Positions 8,324-17,757 of a stretch of DNA of 64,000 nucleotides are shown here, piece after piece. This DNA comes from Marivirga aurantiaca (GTDB lineage Bacteria; Bacteroidota; Bacteroidia; Cytophagales; Cyclobacteriaceae). Made by a program: the position numbers and the translations under genes. Each line of letters opens with the position of its first letter. The stretch's first letter is position 1. The stretch spans positions 62,001 to 126,000 of the forward strand of contig NZ_JAEQBW010000002.1 in the NCBI RefSeq assembly GCF_016679925.1, given 5' to 3'. The notes beneath the pieces were generated by a model. The model saw nothing but the letters and a program-made list of their open reading frames with translations. It was not told where the DNA came from and ran no database searches.

Positions 8324-9202
8324 ATGAAGAACCATTTCCTAAATTTCTTGCTTTCATTCAGTTTAATTTATTTACCAATTGATGTTGTAGCCCAATTTGA
8401 ACTTGATAGTTTGAAAAATAAGTGGGAAGTGGAAGGGAGGCATGATATAGAGGGGATATATTCTCTTAATAGCAGTAGCAGGACTTACAGTATTGCTTTA
8501 GCCAGGGAAAATGATGTTTATAAGTTGGTTTACCTGAGTGGGGATCAGGAAAATTGGCTGTATGGTGATTTAAAAGCCATTGTGGCACCATCCGAAGAGA
8601 AAATATATGAAGGGAGATGGAATGCCGGAAGACCTGAAGAACCTTTATTGGAAGATATAAAAATAGTATTCGGTGATAAAAAATTTATTCTGTATTGGTC
8701 CGATTGGTCCATTGATGAATTTAGAATGACCTTTCCTGAAAAGGCTGAAAGTAAAACAAATATTAATAAAGCTTTTGATGATGAAATATTTAGGAGGAAC
8801 AATATTGTGATTCCCATCCAAAAGACTGATTCCGGCCTGGTAGAATTCCCACTCCTTGTCAATGATGTGTTGCAAATTTATGTCAGTATGGACAAAATAA
8901 ATGCAGATGTTGTTGTCTCAAAAGATATTGCCCAAACGTTGATTCAAACAAGAACATTAGGATACAAAGAATGGGTTGAAGGCAACTTTTATGAGTTTAT
9001 TGATAAAAATAAACCGTTAAATTCTTCTCACATTTTCCTGATAAAATCACTTAAAGTTGGAAGTGAAGAAATAAATAATGTGAAAGCCGTTATTTCCAAA
9101 GACTTATCTCAATCCATGTTGATCAACATAAAATTATTGGAAAAAATAGGCAAGGTAAACATAGATCTGGATAAGGAGTTATTAACAATAACCAAAAAAT
9201 AA
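8324..9202 (+). CDS. Secreted retropepsin-like aspartic protease homologue, active site degenerate
   Basis: 292 residues with a signal peptide (cleavage near VVAQ, residue 24). The C-terminal 120 residues follow the bacterial clan AA aspartic-protease pattern: a flap-side region, VVVSKDIAQTLIQTRTL, HIFLIKSLKVGSEEINNVKAVIS and a final strand pair. Where active members have D-T/S-G-A-S-D, this protein has D190-K-I-N-A-D, and the later LLG-S motif is LINIK. The aspartate is kept but the Thr/Ser-Gly that builds the active-site loop is lost, so it is probably not a working protease. The N-terminal part (30-140) is unassigned. It is the first gene of a three-gene run (5-bp gap to the next). Confidence 0.75.
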   Translation: MKNHFLNFLLSFSLIYLPIDVVAQFELDSLKNKWEVEGRHDIEGIYSLNSSSRTYSIALARENDVYKLVYLSGDQENWLYGDLKAIVAPSEEKIYEGRWNAGRPEEPLLEDIKIVFGDKKFILYWSDWSIDEFRMTFPEKAESKTNINKAFDDEIFRRNNIVIPIQKTDSGLVEFPLLVNDVLQIYVSMDKINADVVVSKDIAQTLIQTRTLGYKEWVEGNFYEFIDKNKPLNSSHIFLIKSLKVGSEEINNVKAVISKDLSQSMLINIKLLEKIGKVNIDLDKELLTITKK

Positions 9203-9207
9203 AAAAA

Positions 9208-9639
9208 ATGCTTTATTCATTATTTCTAGCCTTTCAATTATTTCAATATAGTATTCAGGAAACCGAAACAACTGGCACTATCACGGTTGAGGTTAGTGAG
9301 TTTAAAAATACTGATGGACATTTACTAATCTCTTTATTTAATTCTGCGGAACATTTTCCTGACAATGCTGAGGAATCATTTAAAAATAAAAAAGTTGAGG
9401 TGGATCAAAATAAACTCGAGGTAGTTTTTGAAAATGTGCCTTTTGGTGAGTATGCTCTTGTTTTTCTTCACGATGAAAACGAAAATGGGGAAATGGATAC
9501 TAACTTTGTTGGGGCACCAAAGGAGGGCTATGGAGCAAGTAATGATGCCGTCAATACTTTTAGCGCACCAAAATATTCGGATGCCAAATTCAATCTAAAT
9601 AGTAAGACAAAAGAAATATCTTTAAAAGTATTTTACTGA
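9208..9639 (+). CDS. DUF2141 domain protein, probably exported
   Basis: 143 residues. After a hydrophobic N-terminus the protein is a single DUF2141 beta-sandwich: GHLLISLFNSAEHFP, then FENVPFGEYALVFLHDENENGEMDTN with the Asp/Asn/Gly-rich turn, then GAPKEGYGASNDA, all typical of the family. DUF2141 proteins are small periplasmic or surface proteins of unknown function. The signal sequence lacks a clear basic n-region, so a start slightly upstream cannot be excluded. The stop codon overlaps the next gene's ATG by one base (TGATG), so translation of the two is probably coupled. Confidence 0.88.
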   Translation: MLYSLFLAFQLFQYSIQETETTGTITVEVSEFKNTDGHLLISLFNSAEHFPDNAEESFKNKKVEVDQNKLEVVFENVPFGEYALVFLHDENENGEMDTNFVGAPKEGYGASNDAVNTFSAPKYSDAKFNLNSKTKEISLKVFY

Positions 9640-10118
9640 TGAAACTAAACTACGTATTTTCTCTACTTGCATTTTTTTCCCTGATGATATCTGCCTGTGA
9701 TCCTAAAATTGAAGGTAGGGAGAATGATAGCGGATTATGGGCTTATGAAAAAGAGCTGATGGAAAAAGGTAATGATATACCTGTAAAGGAATATAATGAA
9801 GCCATCGAAAAGGCATTATCTATAAGAATGCCATGGGTGTATAGCCCAATAAGTATTGCTTTGCGTATTGCGGGCCAGCAGATGGTAAGTTCGGAAGTAA
9901 ATGTTGCTTCCAAAAGTCTAAGTCCTACTCATTTAATTACTCATGTGGCAGTAATGGTTGAGAAGAAAGAATTACAGGAGGGATTGATTCATGATCAATA
10001 TTATAGAATTGAATTGAAATTAGGAGGAAGCATATGGCAGGTAACTCAAATCCATAATGCATGGAAATGTAAGGAAGGTAAAGGGCCTCAGGCATTAACC
10101 TCTGAACCATGTAAATAA
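9639..10118 (+). CDS. Lipoprotein of unknown function
   Basis: 159 residues. The N-terminus is a lipoprotein signal peptide with lipobox SLMISAC (Cys20), so the mature protein is lipid-anchored, probably in the outer membrane. The rest has no family I recognise: a helical region around KELMEKGNDIPVKEYNEAIE, then a central stretch with RMPWVYSPISIALRIAG, and a C-terminus with cysteines at KCKEG and SEPCK that could form a disulfide. It starts at the TGATG overlap with the DUF2141 gene, so it probably belongs to the same operon as the protease-like gene. Confidence 0.8.
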   Translation: MKLNYVFSLLAFFSLMISACDPKIEGRENDSGLWAYEKELMEKGNDIPVKEYNEAIEKALSIRMPWVYSPISIALRIAGQQMVSSEVNVASKSLSPTHLITHVAVMVEKKELQEGLIHDQYYRIELKLGGSIWQVTQIHNAWKCKEGKGPQALTSEPCK

Positions 10119-10150
10119 AAAAGATTGACCTGAGTTCGATTGCTATAGAA

Positions 10151-10178
10151 TAGCCGTCCCCGCAAAACGGGGCAGGCT
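10151..10178. repeat. Short REP-like hairpin CCCCG-CAAAA-CGGGG
   Basis: TAGCC and GGCTA extend the stem around CCCCG/CGGGG. The CGGGGCAGGCT piece recurs at 45119-45130 and, inverted, in the extra segment near 885-905. Confidence 0.55.
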
Positions 10179-10189
10179 ATGCCGGAAAA

Positions 10190-10275
10190 TTAAGACTTAC
10201 CTTTTCAAAAAAGTCTTAAATTATCCGTGATCTCATGCTAAATATTAATGAGATCACGGATAATTTTCTTTTTTT
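10190..10275. terminator. Bidirectional terminator between convergent genes
   Basis: A perfect 19-bp stem (10218-10236 with 10248-10266, 11-base loop) is followed by TTTTCTTTTTTT on the plus strand. An AAGACTT...AAGTCTT hairpin stands just before it. Both the lipoprotein gene (plus) and kbl (minus) converge here. Confidence 0.75.
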
Positions 10276-10384
10276 GAAAAATGTAATCCCGCACGAGCGG
10301 GAACGTCCTAATGTAGTTTTACATGAACTTTTAAAATCGAGGTTACTGTTAATTTTTTATTACAACTGGATCCACTCCCAGAAC

Positions 10385-11572
10385 TTAAATTATCCCCAAT
10401 TCTTTCCCCACTTTGGTAAAAGCCGCAACAGCAGTATCCAAATGTGCTTTTTCATGGCCTGCTGAAAGCTGTACTCTTATACGAGCCTGGCCTTTTGGCA
10501 CTACAGGAAAGAAGAAGCCAATTACATAAATCCCTTCTTCCAATAGTCTATCTGCAAATTTCTGGGATAGAGCTGCATCATATACCATAATAGGTACAAT
10601 AGCTGATTCACCATCTTTTATATCAAATCCGGCAGATTTAATTTCTTTTTTAAAGTAGTTGACATTCGATTCTAACTTATCTCTCAATTCTGTGGTGTTG
10701 CTTAGTAAATCGAATACTGCTATGGAAGCACCAACAATAGAGGGTGCCAGAGAATTGGAGAAAAGATATGGTCTTGATTTTTGGCGCAACATTTCAATAA
10801 TTTCTTTTCTGCCACTTGTAAAACCACCCATAGCCCCGCCCAATGCTTTTCCGAGCGTACCTGTAATAATATCTACTCTGCCCATCACATTGTTTAGCTC
10901 GTGAGTACCTCTTCCGGTTTTTCCGATAAACCCCGTAGCGTGACAATCATCCACCATTACCAGAGCATTATATTGCTCTGCCAAATCACAAATTTTGTCC
11001 AATTGTGCCACATATCCATCCATTGAGAACACTCCATCCGTAACAATTATTTTGCTTTTCGCATCTTTGGCTTGCTTCAATTGCTCTTCCAGGTCAGCCA
11101 TATCATTATTCTGGTAGCGGTAACGAGCTGCTTTACAAAGTCTTACTCCATCAATAATAGAGGCATGGTTTAATGAATCGGAAATGATTGCATCCTCAGG
11201 ACCCAGGATAGGTTCAAATACTCCGCCATTGGCATCAAAAGCAGCAGCATATAATATCGTATCTTCAGTACCCAGGAAGCTGGCAATTTTCTCTTCCAGC
11301 TCTTTATGAATATCCTGAGTGCCGCAAATAAAGCGAACGGAGGACATGCCAAAGCCATGAGTATCAAGAGTTTTTTTAGCGGCTTCCAATACTTTTGGAT
11401 GAGAGGAAAGACCCAGGTAGTTATTTGAACAAAAATTAAGCACCTCTTTGCCAGTAGTGGTTTTAATGGACGCACTCTGAGGGGTAGTGATGATCCGTTC
11501 CTTTTTATATAAACCTTCTTTCTCCAAAGTTTTAAGGTCTTCTTGTAATCTTTCTTTTAAAGCACCGTACAT
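10385..11572 (-). CDS. kbl: Glycine C-acetyltransferase (2-amino-3-ketobutyrate CoA ligase)
   Basis: 395 residues, a PLP-dependent alpha-oxoamine synthase. It cleaves 2-amino-3-ketobutyrate with CoA to glycine and acetyl-CoA in threonine breakdown. The PLP lysine is K242 in [14 protein letters not shown], and other family landmarks are [14 protein letters not shown] (46-59), [11 protein letters not shown] and [13 protein letters not shown]. Length equals that of E. coli Kbl, and [14 protein letters not shown] fits Kbl better than BioF or HemA. No tdh (threonine dehydrogenase) lies beside it. A TATCTTTG box at 11622-11629 is a likely promoter element; termination is at 10190-10275. Confidence 0.95.
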   Translation of the reverse strand: MYGALKERLQEDLKTLEKEGLYKKERIITTPQSASIKTTTGKEVLNFCSNNYLGLSSHPKVLEAAKKTLDTHGFGMSSVRFICGTQDIHKELEEKIASFLGTEDTILYAAAFDANGGVFEPILGPEDAIISDSLNHASIIDGVRLCKAARYRYQNNDMADLEEQLKQAKDAKSKIIVTDGVFSMDGYVAQLDKICDLAEQYNALVMVDDCHATGFIGKTGRGTHELNNVMGRVDIITGTLGKALGGAMGGFTSGRKEIIEMLRQKSRPYLFSNSLAPSIVGASIAVFDLLSNTTELRDKLESNVNYFKKEIKSAGFDIKDGESAIVPIMVYDAALSQKFADRLLEEGIYVIGFFFPVVPKGQARIRVQLSAGHEKAHLDTAVAAFTKVGKELGII

Positions 11573-12098
11573 GATTTTAATTTTTATATGAAATAGAGTT
11601 TTTCAGTTGTATTGTTAAGTACAAAGATAAAGGTCGAATGTTGGAAAGAAATACTATTGATGGGAATCTTTATCAATCAAGAGTTACTGCTACCGTAAAG
11701 AGTTAACTGCGTTCAACATTAATGGTTTCATCCTCTAAACATTTGGGGATAATTATATCATGAATGGAGCATAGGGTGTTTATTCGGAAAGGAGTCTCAT
11801 GTACTATTATTCTATTTTTAAGAAAGATAGGTTATTCATATTAAGTAGATCACCTACGTATAAAAACAAGTCAGTTTAAGTGTTTTTTTACAAATAGCCT
11901 CATACTAAAAGATACCCTTGATTTTTTTAAATTTTCTAAACACTTATCGAATGGCAATTATCTGAACCTCCTTTGTAATGTTAGATAGCAATCCTGTTTT
12001 TGTCTGACTTCAAATCTCTCTAATTTTGCTTTTAAGGTGTATAATGTTAACTAGACAATTTTTAAAATAGTCTGGATTGAATAATTTTTTTAAATTAT
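11573..12098. other. Intergenic region between kbl and the first histidine kinase
   Basis: 526 bp between divergent genes, with no gene seen. It carries the kbl -7 box (11622-11629, minus) and the histidine kinase promoter (11998-12028, plus). Confidence 0.65.
11998..12028 (+). promoter_or_regulatory. Promoter of the first histidine kinase gene
   Basis: TTG (12000-12002, within TTTTTG), an 18-base spacer, then TAATTTTG (12021-12028). This leaves a leader of about 65 bases before the ATG at 12099. Confidence 0.65.
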
Positions 12099-13565
12099 AT
12101 GGAGACCATTCGAAATTTAATGAGTAATGTGAGTGATAAGGTGTACACTTTTTTCACAAACAATCCATCACCGATGTTTCTTAAAAATTCAGATTCAGTT
12201 GAAGTTCTGGCATATAATAAAGCTTTTATGGAGAACGAATGTGATTATAAGCATTTCGTTTCAGTGTGGAAGCAGGGATATTTTGAACATCATCAGAAGA
12301 ATACCACTTTAGTAGAGTCCGGTCACGAAAAGGCGCAGTTTCTCACTACAGCTTTAGATGATAATATTTCATTGGTTCAATTGATTCGTTTACCAGTTCA
12401 AAGCCATCAAAAAACAGGGAAAGATGATAATAATGAAAAGCATACTTTAAAAAGCGACTCCAGTACTGTGGCCATTGATAAACCAGTAAAAAAAATCTCA
12501 AGGACAGGGAATAGATTCAGGAAAATGGCAGAAATAGCTCCCATTGGGGTCGTTTTTACTAATCCTACTTATGATATCTTATGGAGTAATGAAAAATGCC
12601 TTCATCTCTTTGGTAGGAATAGCCTTCATAAGACCAATTTTTTGGATGCTATTTACATGGAAAACATTTCTGATTTTTGGGCAAAAATTAAAGAATCCAA
12701 AGAGAGGGGTAAGCCTGTTCAATTTAATTTTACTATTAAAAACCTTAAATCGGCTAAAGATATTTATGTCAAATGTTCGGCTTTTGCTGTAGATGATGAC
12801 CTGGAGTATAAAGAAGGGTATGTGTTTCTTTTGGAGGATAATACAGAAAACACGAATTTTTCCGAAGAAATTACTGAAAGGAATCTTGAGTTAAACCATA
12901 GAAATCATGAATTGGATAAGTTTCTTTACAGTGTGTCTCATAACATTCGTGGGCCGGTAGCTTCTTTGCAAGGACTGTTAGAAGTAATAGAAATCTCAGA
13001 TGTTCAGACAGTTAATCAGTTGAAACATCATTTAAGATTGAATCTGCGCTTATTGAACGCTTTTGTGCAAGATATTAGTAATGTGGCAACCAATATACAT
13101 ACCCATGTTAAAAATAAAGAGCTTAACCTCTATTCCATTGTTGACGAACTATTACATTTCATGGACAATATCTATGAAGTAAATGCTGTAAAGGAAATTA
13201 CTATTCCTTTTGGTTACACTTTAACAAGTGATGAAGATAGATTATCGATTGTATTGAAAAGTATCTTAAAAAACAGTTTTCAATACAGAGATACAAGGAA
13301 AAATGAATTAAACATACACGTGTCAGTTAACAAAAATGAATATTTCCATATAATAACCATACAAGACAACGGTATAGGAATAGCTGAAGAAGTAAAGCCA
13401 AAGGTTTTTGACATGTTTTATCGCGGAACAGAACTTTCCACAGGCAATGGAATGGGCTTGCATAATGCAAGGGAAATTCTAAAAAAGATAGGAGGCACCA
13501 TGAATATTGAAAGCCTGGACAGACACTGGACTAAGGTGAAAATATACTTACCTATTAAGGTTTAA
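12099..13565 (+). CDS. Soluble PAS-domain sensor histidine kinase
   Basis: 488 residues with no transmembrane helix, so a cytoplasmic sensor. An N-terminal region of unknown fold (1-135) is followed by a PAS domain (about 140-250, MAEIAPIGVVFTNPTYDILW), a short coiled linker, the dimerisation/phosphoacceptor motif [13 protein letters not shown] (H281), and an ATPase domain with N box LKNSFQYR (N392), DNGIGI (423-428) and GNGMGL (449-454). No receiver domain is attached, so the partner is presumably the nearby CheY or another regulator. It is a close paralogue of the kinase at 21906-23354, and the last 35-40 coding bases are identical. An IS element separates it from cheY. Confidence 0.93.
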   Translation: METIRNLMSNVSDKVYTFFTNNPSPMFLKNSDSVEVLAYNKAFMENECDYKHFVSVWKQGYFEHHQKNTTLVESGHEKAQFLTTALDDNISLVQLIRLPVQSHQKTGKDDNNEKHTLKSDSSTVAIDKPVKKISRTGNRFRKMAEIAPIGVVFTNPTYDILWSNEKCLHLFGRNSLHKTNFLDAIYMENISDFWAKIKESKERGKPVQFNFTIKNLKSAKDIYVKCSAFAVDDDLEYKEGYVFLLEDNTENTNFSEEITERNLELNHRNHELDKFLYSVSHNIRGPVASLQGLLEVIEISDVQTVNQLKHHLRLNLRLLNAFVQDISNVATNIHTHVKNKELNLYSIVDELLHFMDNIYEVNAVKEITIPFGYTLTSDEDRLSIVLKSILKNSFQYRDTRKNELNIHVSVNKNEYFHIITIQDNGIGIAEEVKPKVFDMFYRGTELSTGNGMGLHNAREILKKIGGTMNIESLDRHWTKVKIYLPIKV

Positions 13566-13735
13566 ATAAAAATTATTATTCTAATCTTGCTTAAATGTTC
13601 CAACATACGAATATTCCTTCAATAGGTTTCAATATGTACTAATTTTTAAGATAATGTTTATTATGTAACATTTTTCACATATAGTGTTTAATTTTTTTTA
13701 ATGAAAATTAAACAGTTAAACTTTAAATATTTTTG

Positions 13736-14693
13736 AGGCTATGCATAAACCACATCCTTAAGATAAGGAAAATTGTGCTTGCTTTGGGGATATGGAAATT
13801 CCTAAAAATCAAATGAAATTTGAAAAGATGTTCGCCACTGAAGAACAGTGTTTGGAATACATTAAAAAAATCAGGTATTCAAATGGTTATGTATGTAGGA
13901 AATGCCAGAACAGGGACTATTGGGTAAATAATAGAGGGGTCTTAAAATGCCGAAAGTGTAGAGATGAAATTTCTGTCACTTCTGGCACTATCTTTCATAA
14001 TAGTAAGCTGCCCATGATATTGGTTTTTAGGGCTTTATGGTGGATGGTTGCTCAAAAAAATGGTGTAAGTGCTACAGGTTTGCAACGCATTCTGGGGATT
14101 GGGAGTTACCGAACCGCATGGTCATGGCTTCATAAATTCAGAAGCCTGATGTTATATGCAGAGCAGGAGAAACTTAATGGAAACGTGGAAGTAGATGATG
14201 TTTTTATTGGAGGAAAAAACTCCGGTAAGCAGGTAGCAGTTGTTATCGCTATTGAATTATCCCAAAAGGGTACCCGAAGGGTTAAAATGGCCATACTCCC
14301 TCTCAAATCGGAAAAGGCACACATTAATTTTATTCTACAAAACATTAACAAGGGGAGTACCTTAATTACAGACTCACGCTCAGTTTTTAAAGGACTCAAA
14401 AACCTTGGGTATGATCATTGTGTGGAAAGCAACAAAGCGGTACTTGATGAAAAGGAAATTTTACCGAATGTATACAGAGTGGCTAGTTTGATTAGGCGCT
14501 GGTTGTTGGGAACACACCAAAATTTTATTGGACAACAATATCTTTCCAATTACCTGGATGAGTACACATTTAGGTATAACAGAAGGAAATCGAATAATAG
14601 AGGATTGCTGTTTTATAAATTATTAGAACAAGGTATAATCCACCAATCAATTGACTATAAGTCGGTTAAAAGGATGTAGTTAGTGCATAGCCT
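13736..14693 (+). mobile_element. IS1595-type insertion sequence, complete
   Basis: A 958-bp element with 23-bp terminal inverted repeats: left 13736-13758 starts AGGCTATGCA and ends ACATCCT, right 14671-14693 is its inverse with 20 of 23 positions matching. One transposase gene fills it and its stop codon lies inside the right repeat. No perfect 8-bp target duplication is visible; the closest is ATATTTTT (13727-13734) against ATCTTTTT (14694-14701), so the insertion may be old. It sits between the kinase gene and cheY. Confidence 0.85.
13792..14679 (+). CDS. IS1595 family transposase
   Basis: 295 residues, full length and apparently intact. The N-terminus has a zinc ribbon (C35, C38, C53, C56) in YVCRKCQNR and LKCRKCRDE, followed by the conserved FRALWWMVAQKNGVSATGLQR helix region and the ISXO2-like DDE domain: VEVDDVFIGG (D135), LITDSRSVFKGL (D194), and the terminal GTHQNFIGQQYLSNYLDEYT-FRYNRR signature of the family. 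Such enzymes move DNA by cut-and-paste. Most relatives have VDE after the first aspartate where this one has VDD, a small deviation. It is the only transposase in the window. Confidence 0.93.
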   Translation: MEIPKNQMKFEKMFATEEQCLEYIKKIRYSNGYVCRKCQNRDYWVNNRGVLKCRKCRDEISVTSGTIFHNSKLPMILVFRALWWMVAQKNGVSATGLQRILGIGSYRTAWSWLHKFRSLMLYAEQEKLNGNVEVDDVFIGGKNSGKQVAVVIAIELSQKGTRRVKMAILPLKSEKAHINFILQNINKGSTLITDSRSVFKGLKNLGYDHCVESNKAVLDEKEILPNVYRVASLIRRWLLGTHQNFIGQQYLSNYLDEYTFRYNRRKSNNRGLLFYKLLEQGIIHQSIDYKSVKRM

Positions 14694-14873
14694 ATCTTTT
14701 TCAATTGCAAATCAACCTGCTTTTCAAGCTAAAAAAGCGCGTTATTTCTCCTTATTCTACGATTTTGCACCTGAGTAACATTTGTATTTATTATTGATTT
14801 TATTAGCTTTTTATTCAGAATAGTTTTGGAATATTCTCATTTCAAAAAAAACAAATTACCAAAACTATTAATT
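14694..14873 (+). promoter_or_regulatory. Probable promoter region of the chemotaxis operon
   Basis: 180 bp between the IS end and the cheY start. TAGTTTTG at 14821-14828 fits the -7 consensus and lies 46 bp before the chosen ATG. No exact -33 TTG is found at the normal distance. Confidence 0.45.
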
Positions 14874-15257
14874 ATGAAGACTAAAATTCTTGTAGTTGAC
14901 GATTTCCAAATTATTAGAGAATTGTTAAAAAGTACCTTAAGCATAAAAGGGTATGAAATTACCACTGCTAATAATGGCAAAGAGGCTCTTAATGTTCTAA
15001 ATGAGGTACATGATCCATATGACTTAATTATTTCAGATTACAATATGCCTGAAATGAATGGTTATGAGCTCCTCAAACAAATCAGAATCAATCCTATTTA
15101 CCAATATAAGCCTTTTATATTATTAACTACGGAGAAAGACCCTCAGAAAATGAGAGATGCAAAAAATGCCGGAGTTACCGCCTGGATTGGGAAACCTTAT
15201 AAACTGGATGCGTTCCTGGCACAGATCAAATATGTAATCAATAAATCCAAAAACTAA
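14874..15257 (+). CDS. cheY: Single-domain response regulator, CheY type
   Basis: 127 residues, one receiver domain. Acidic pocket D9/D10 in ILVVDDF, phosphorylation site D55 in LIISDYNMPEMNGYELL, the switch threonine in ILLTTEK and the conserved lysine in WIGKPYKLD are all present. In chemotaxis it is phosphorylated by CheA and carries the signal to the motility machine; for a non-flagellated glider the target is not known. The ATG at 14874 is chosen because MKTKILVVDD is the normal receiver start; an upstream ATG at 14826 would overlap the -7 box. Its stop overlaps the cheA ATG by one base (TAATG). Confidence 0.92.
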   Translation: MKTKILVVDDFQIIRELLKSTLSIKGYEITTANNGKEALNVLNEVHDPYDLIISDYNMPEMNGYELLKQIRINPIYQYKPFILLTTEKDPQKMRDAKNAGVTAWIGKPYKLDAFLAQIKYVINKSKN

Positions 15258-17242
15258 TGGATAATATTGAAGAGGGTTTTTTTGATGATATAAACGATTT
15301 GCTCAATTCTTTGGAAGAATGTTTTCTGAAACTAGAGACAGACGCTGATAATCAAGAACTACTGGAACAGGCTTTCCGGGATTTACACACCATCAAAGGG
15401 GCGGCTTATATGTTTGATATGCGTTCTTTGGGCGATTTCATTCATCAGCTGGAAAATGTGTATGACCACATTCGCAATGGAAAATATTCTATAAATAAGG
15501 AAATCATTATATGCAGCCTTAATTCGATTGATTTTGGCAAACAAGCTTTGCAGGACCCTGTCTTTACCAAGGCAACAACCAGAAAGCGTGCTCGGGAAAT
15601 TATAAATGATATAGAGGCCATCATTGAAAATTCCGCACTTTCTAACTCATTATCTGAAGATAAGTCCCTACGCTTATTTCTAATAGAAATTGATCCAAAG
15701 GTAGAATTGGCGAAAAATGATGGACACCCACTTCATTTTCTAATTGATGATTTAAAGGAGAATCCCCATTTGGAATTTCTAATATTCAAAAAGCAACCCG
15801 GAGAGGCAATTAAAAAATGGAAATTGTTGGTTGAGACCACTCAAAAACTTGAAGAAATAGAGAGCCTTTTTATTTTCATTGAGGATGATTTAACTCTTTT
15901 TATTGAGGAATTTATTCTTGAGCCAGGTAGGGTGAAGTTTCAAATCAATCAATTGAAAGGATCACTTGAAAGTAAGTCAGGAATTGAATTGGTGGAGGAT
16001 ATTAGACTTGCAATCATCAAGAGTGCGGAAGTTCAGGAGAATTCCGAAGTAAATAATGCAAGCACGGGTAAAAAAAAACTTAAAGATAAAATTCAGGAAT
16101 CATCCTACATCAAAGTTAGCCGAAAAAAAATTGATGATCTGATGAGTTGGGTGAGCGAACTCATTACCATGCAGGCAACCCTGAAGGCTGAAGCCGATAG
16201 ATTTCAATCCCAAACATTATATCGGGTTTCCGAAAACATGGAATTTATTACCGAAAATCTTCGTCAAACAATATTTTCCGTCAGCCTAATGCCTATAAGT
16301 AGATTGGAAACACGCTTTAATAGATTGATCCATGATTTATCCAATAGTTTGGGCAAGGAAGTAAATTTTAGTAGCGAGGGAAGGGAAACAGAACTTGATA
16401 AAAAAATAATTGACACCCTTATGGACCCCCTACTTCATGTGATAAGAAACTGTATGGACCATGGAATAGAAACACCAGAAATCAGAATGTCCAAGGGCAA
16501 AGCGAAAGCTGGGAATATCCACCTCAATGCTTATTACAATGGCAACCATGTCATCATTGAAATTAGTGATGATGGAAAAGGCATTGATCCTGAGATCATA
16601 AAGAAAAAGGCGATCGAGAGAGGTATTATTGGAAGTGAGGATAATTTGAAAAAAGAAGATTTGCTTAATATGATCTTTCATCCAGGTTTTTCTACAGCTG
16701 AAAAAGTGAGTGATGTTTCTGGCAGGGGTGTGGGCATGGATGTAGTGCGCAAGAAAATCCAGGAAATTAGGGGGGAAGTATTGGTTACATCAGAAGTTGA
16801 TCAAGGAACCTCACTTACTATAAAGATACCGTTATCCCTTTCCATTATTGATGGACTGCTTACCAAAGTGGGAAATCTTCATTTTGTACTGCCTCTGAAT
16901 ACAGTACGTGAAATTCACAGAGTAGAAAAAAAAGTCTTTTCTGAAATGCCACCAGGTTCGCACATACTTGACATAGAGGGTCATCAAATGTCGGTGATTT
17001 CTTTGGAACATGCCTTTGATATAGCGGATATTGGAAATAGCACTTCAGATATTGTCACTGTTGATGTAGGTCTCTCCAAAAAAGGAATAGCAGTTGATCA
17101 AATAAAGGGGCAGATTAAAGCTGTATTAAAACCCTTGTCAGAATACTATGAAGCACAGGAGTTTATCTCCGGAGGTACCATCTTAGGTGATGGGAGTTTA
17201 GCATTAATATTGGATATAAATCAATTGATCACTAAAAACTAA
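15257..17242 (+). CDS. cheA: Chemotaxis histidine kinase CheA
   Basis: 661 residues with the CheA domain order: an Hpt (P1) domain with phospho-accepting H44 in FRDLHTIKGAAYMFDM, a poorly conserved middle region (about 130-270) that could hold a P2-like CheY-binding segment, the P3 dimerisation helices (about 285-345), a P4 kinase domain with NCMDHGIETPEIR, DDGKGID and GRGVGMDVV, and a C-terminal P5 CheW-like domain (about 525-655). CheA reads the state of the receptor array and phosphorylates CheY and CheB. It is preceded by cheY with a one-base overlap and followed by cheW after 4 bp, so all are cotranscribed. Confidence 0.96.
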   Translation: MDNIEEGFFDDINDLLNSLEECFLKLETDADNQELLEQAFRDLHTIKGAAYMFDMRSLGDFIHQLENVYDHIRNGKYSINKEIIICSLNSIDFGKQALQDPVFTKATTRKRAREIINDIEAIIENSALSNSLSEDKSLRLFLIEIDPKVELAKNDGHPLHFLIDDLKENPHLEFLIFKKQPGEAIKKWKLLVETTQKLEEIESLFIFIEDDLTLFIEEFILEPGRVKFQINQLKGSLESKSGIELVEDIRLAIIKSAEVQENSEVNNASTGKKKLKDKIQESSYIKVSRKKIDDLMSWVSELITMQATLKAEADRFQSQTLYRVSENMEFITENLRQTIFSVSLMPISRLETRFNRLIHDLSNSLGKEVNFSSEGRETELDKKIIDTLMDPLLHVIRNCMDHGIETPEIRMSKGKAKAGNIHLNAYYNGNHVIIEISDDGKGIDPEIIKKKAIERGIIGSEDNLKKEDLLNMIFHPGFSTAEKVSDVSGRGVGMDVVRKKIQEIRGEVLVTSEVDQGTSLTIKIPLSLSIIDGLLTKVGNLHFVLPLNTVREIHRVEKKVFSEMPPGSHILDIEGHQMSVISLEHAFDIADIGNSTSDIVTVDVGLSKKGIAVDQIKGQIKAVLKPLSEYYEAQEFISGGTILGDGSLALILDINQLITKN

Positions 17243-17246
17243 TTTT

Positions 17247-17735
17247 ATGGAACAAACAGCAACAATGTCTACAAAGGCCTATCTGACTTTTAGCTTGGGA
17301 AAAGAGAGCTTTGCGCTCACGGTAGACTCAGTAATTGAAATCCTGGAGCTTTCTACCATTACGGAAGTGCCCCAATCGCCCCATTTTATGCGAGGTATTA
17401 TTAACCTGCGTGGCAATGTTTTGCCTGTGGTGGATACACGTATAAAGTTTGGTTTACCTACAGCAGAAGACACGCTCAAAACGAGGATTATAGTGTTGAA
17501 TGTGAAAGGTAAAAATGGTAGCATTCAAGTGGGGGCAGTTGTGGATGTAGCTAGCCAGGTAATGGATTTTAAACAGGAAGAAATACTTCCTGCTCCTTCA
17601 TTGGAAGATTATGAACGTGCCGAATTTATTGATGGCATCATTAAATATAAAGAACAGTTCATTATGATCCTTAATGCCCAAAAATTGTTTGGCAGTCAGG
17701 ATGTTGAAATGCTTGAAGAAACCCAGTTATCATAA
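17247..17735 (+). CDS. cheW: Chemotaxis coupling protein CheW
   Basis: 162 residues consisting of one CheW domain of two SH3-like beta barrels. Landmarks are [18 protein letters not shown], the motif [19 protein letters not shown] (46-64) and [14 protein letters not shown]. It joins the receptor to CheA. An alternative start at the second Met (MSTKAYLTF) would remove six residues. It is the only free CheW in the cluster. It sits 4 bp after cheA and 22 bp before the receptor start. Confidence 0.95.
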   Translation: MEQTATMSTKAYLTFSLGKESFALTVDSVIEILELSTITEVPQSPHFMRGIINLRGNVLPVVDTRIKFGLPTAEDTLKTRIIVLNVKGKNGSIQVGAVVDVASQVMDFKQEEILPAPSLEDYERAEFIDGIIKYKEQFIMILNAQKLFGSQDVEMLEETQLS

Positions 17736-17757
17736 AACCTTTAAACCTAATTTAATT

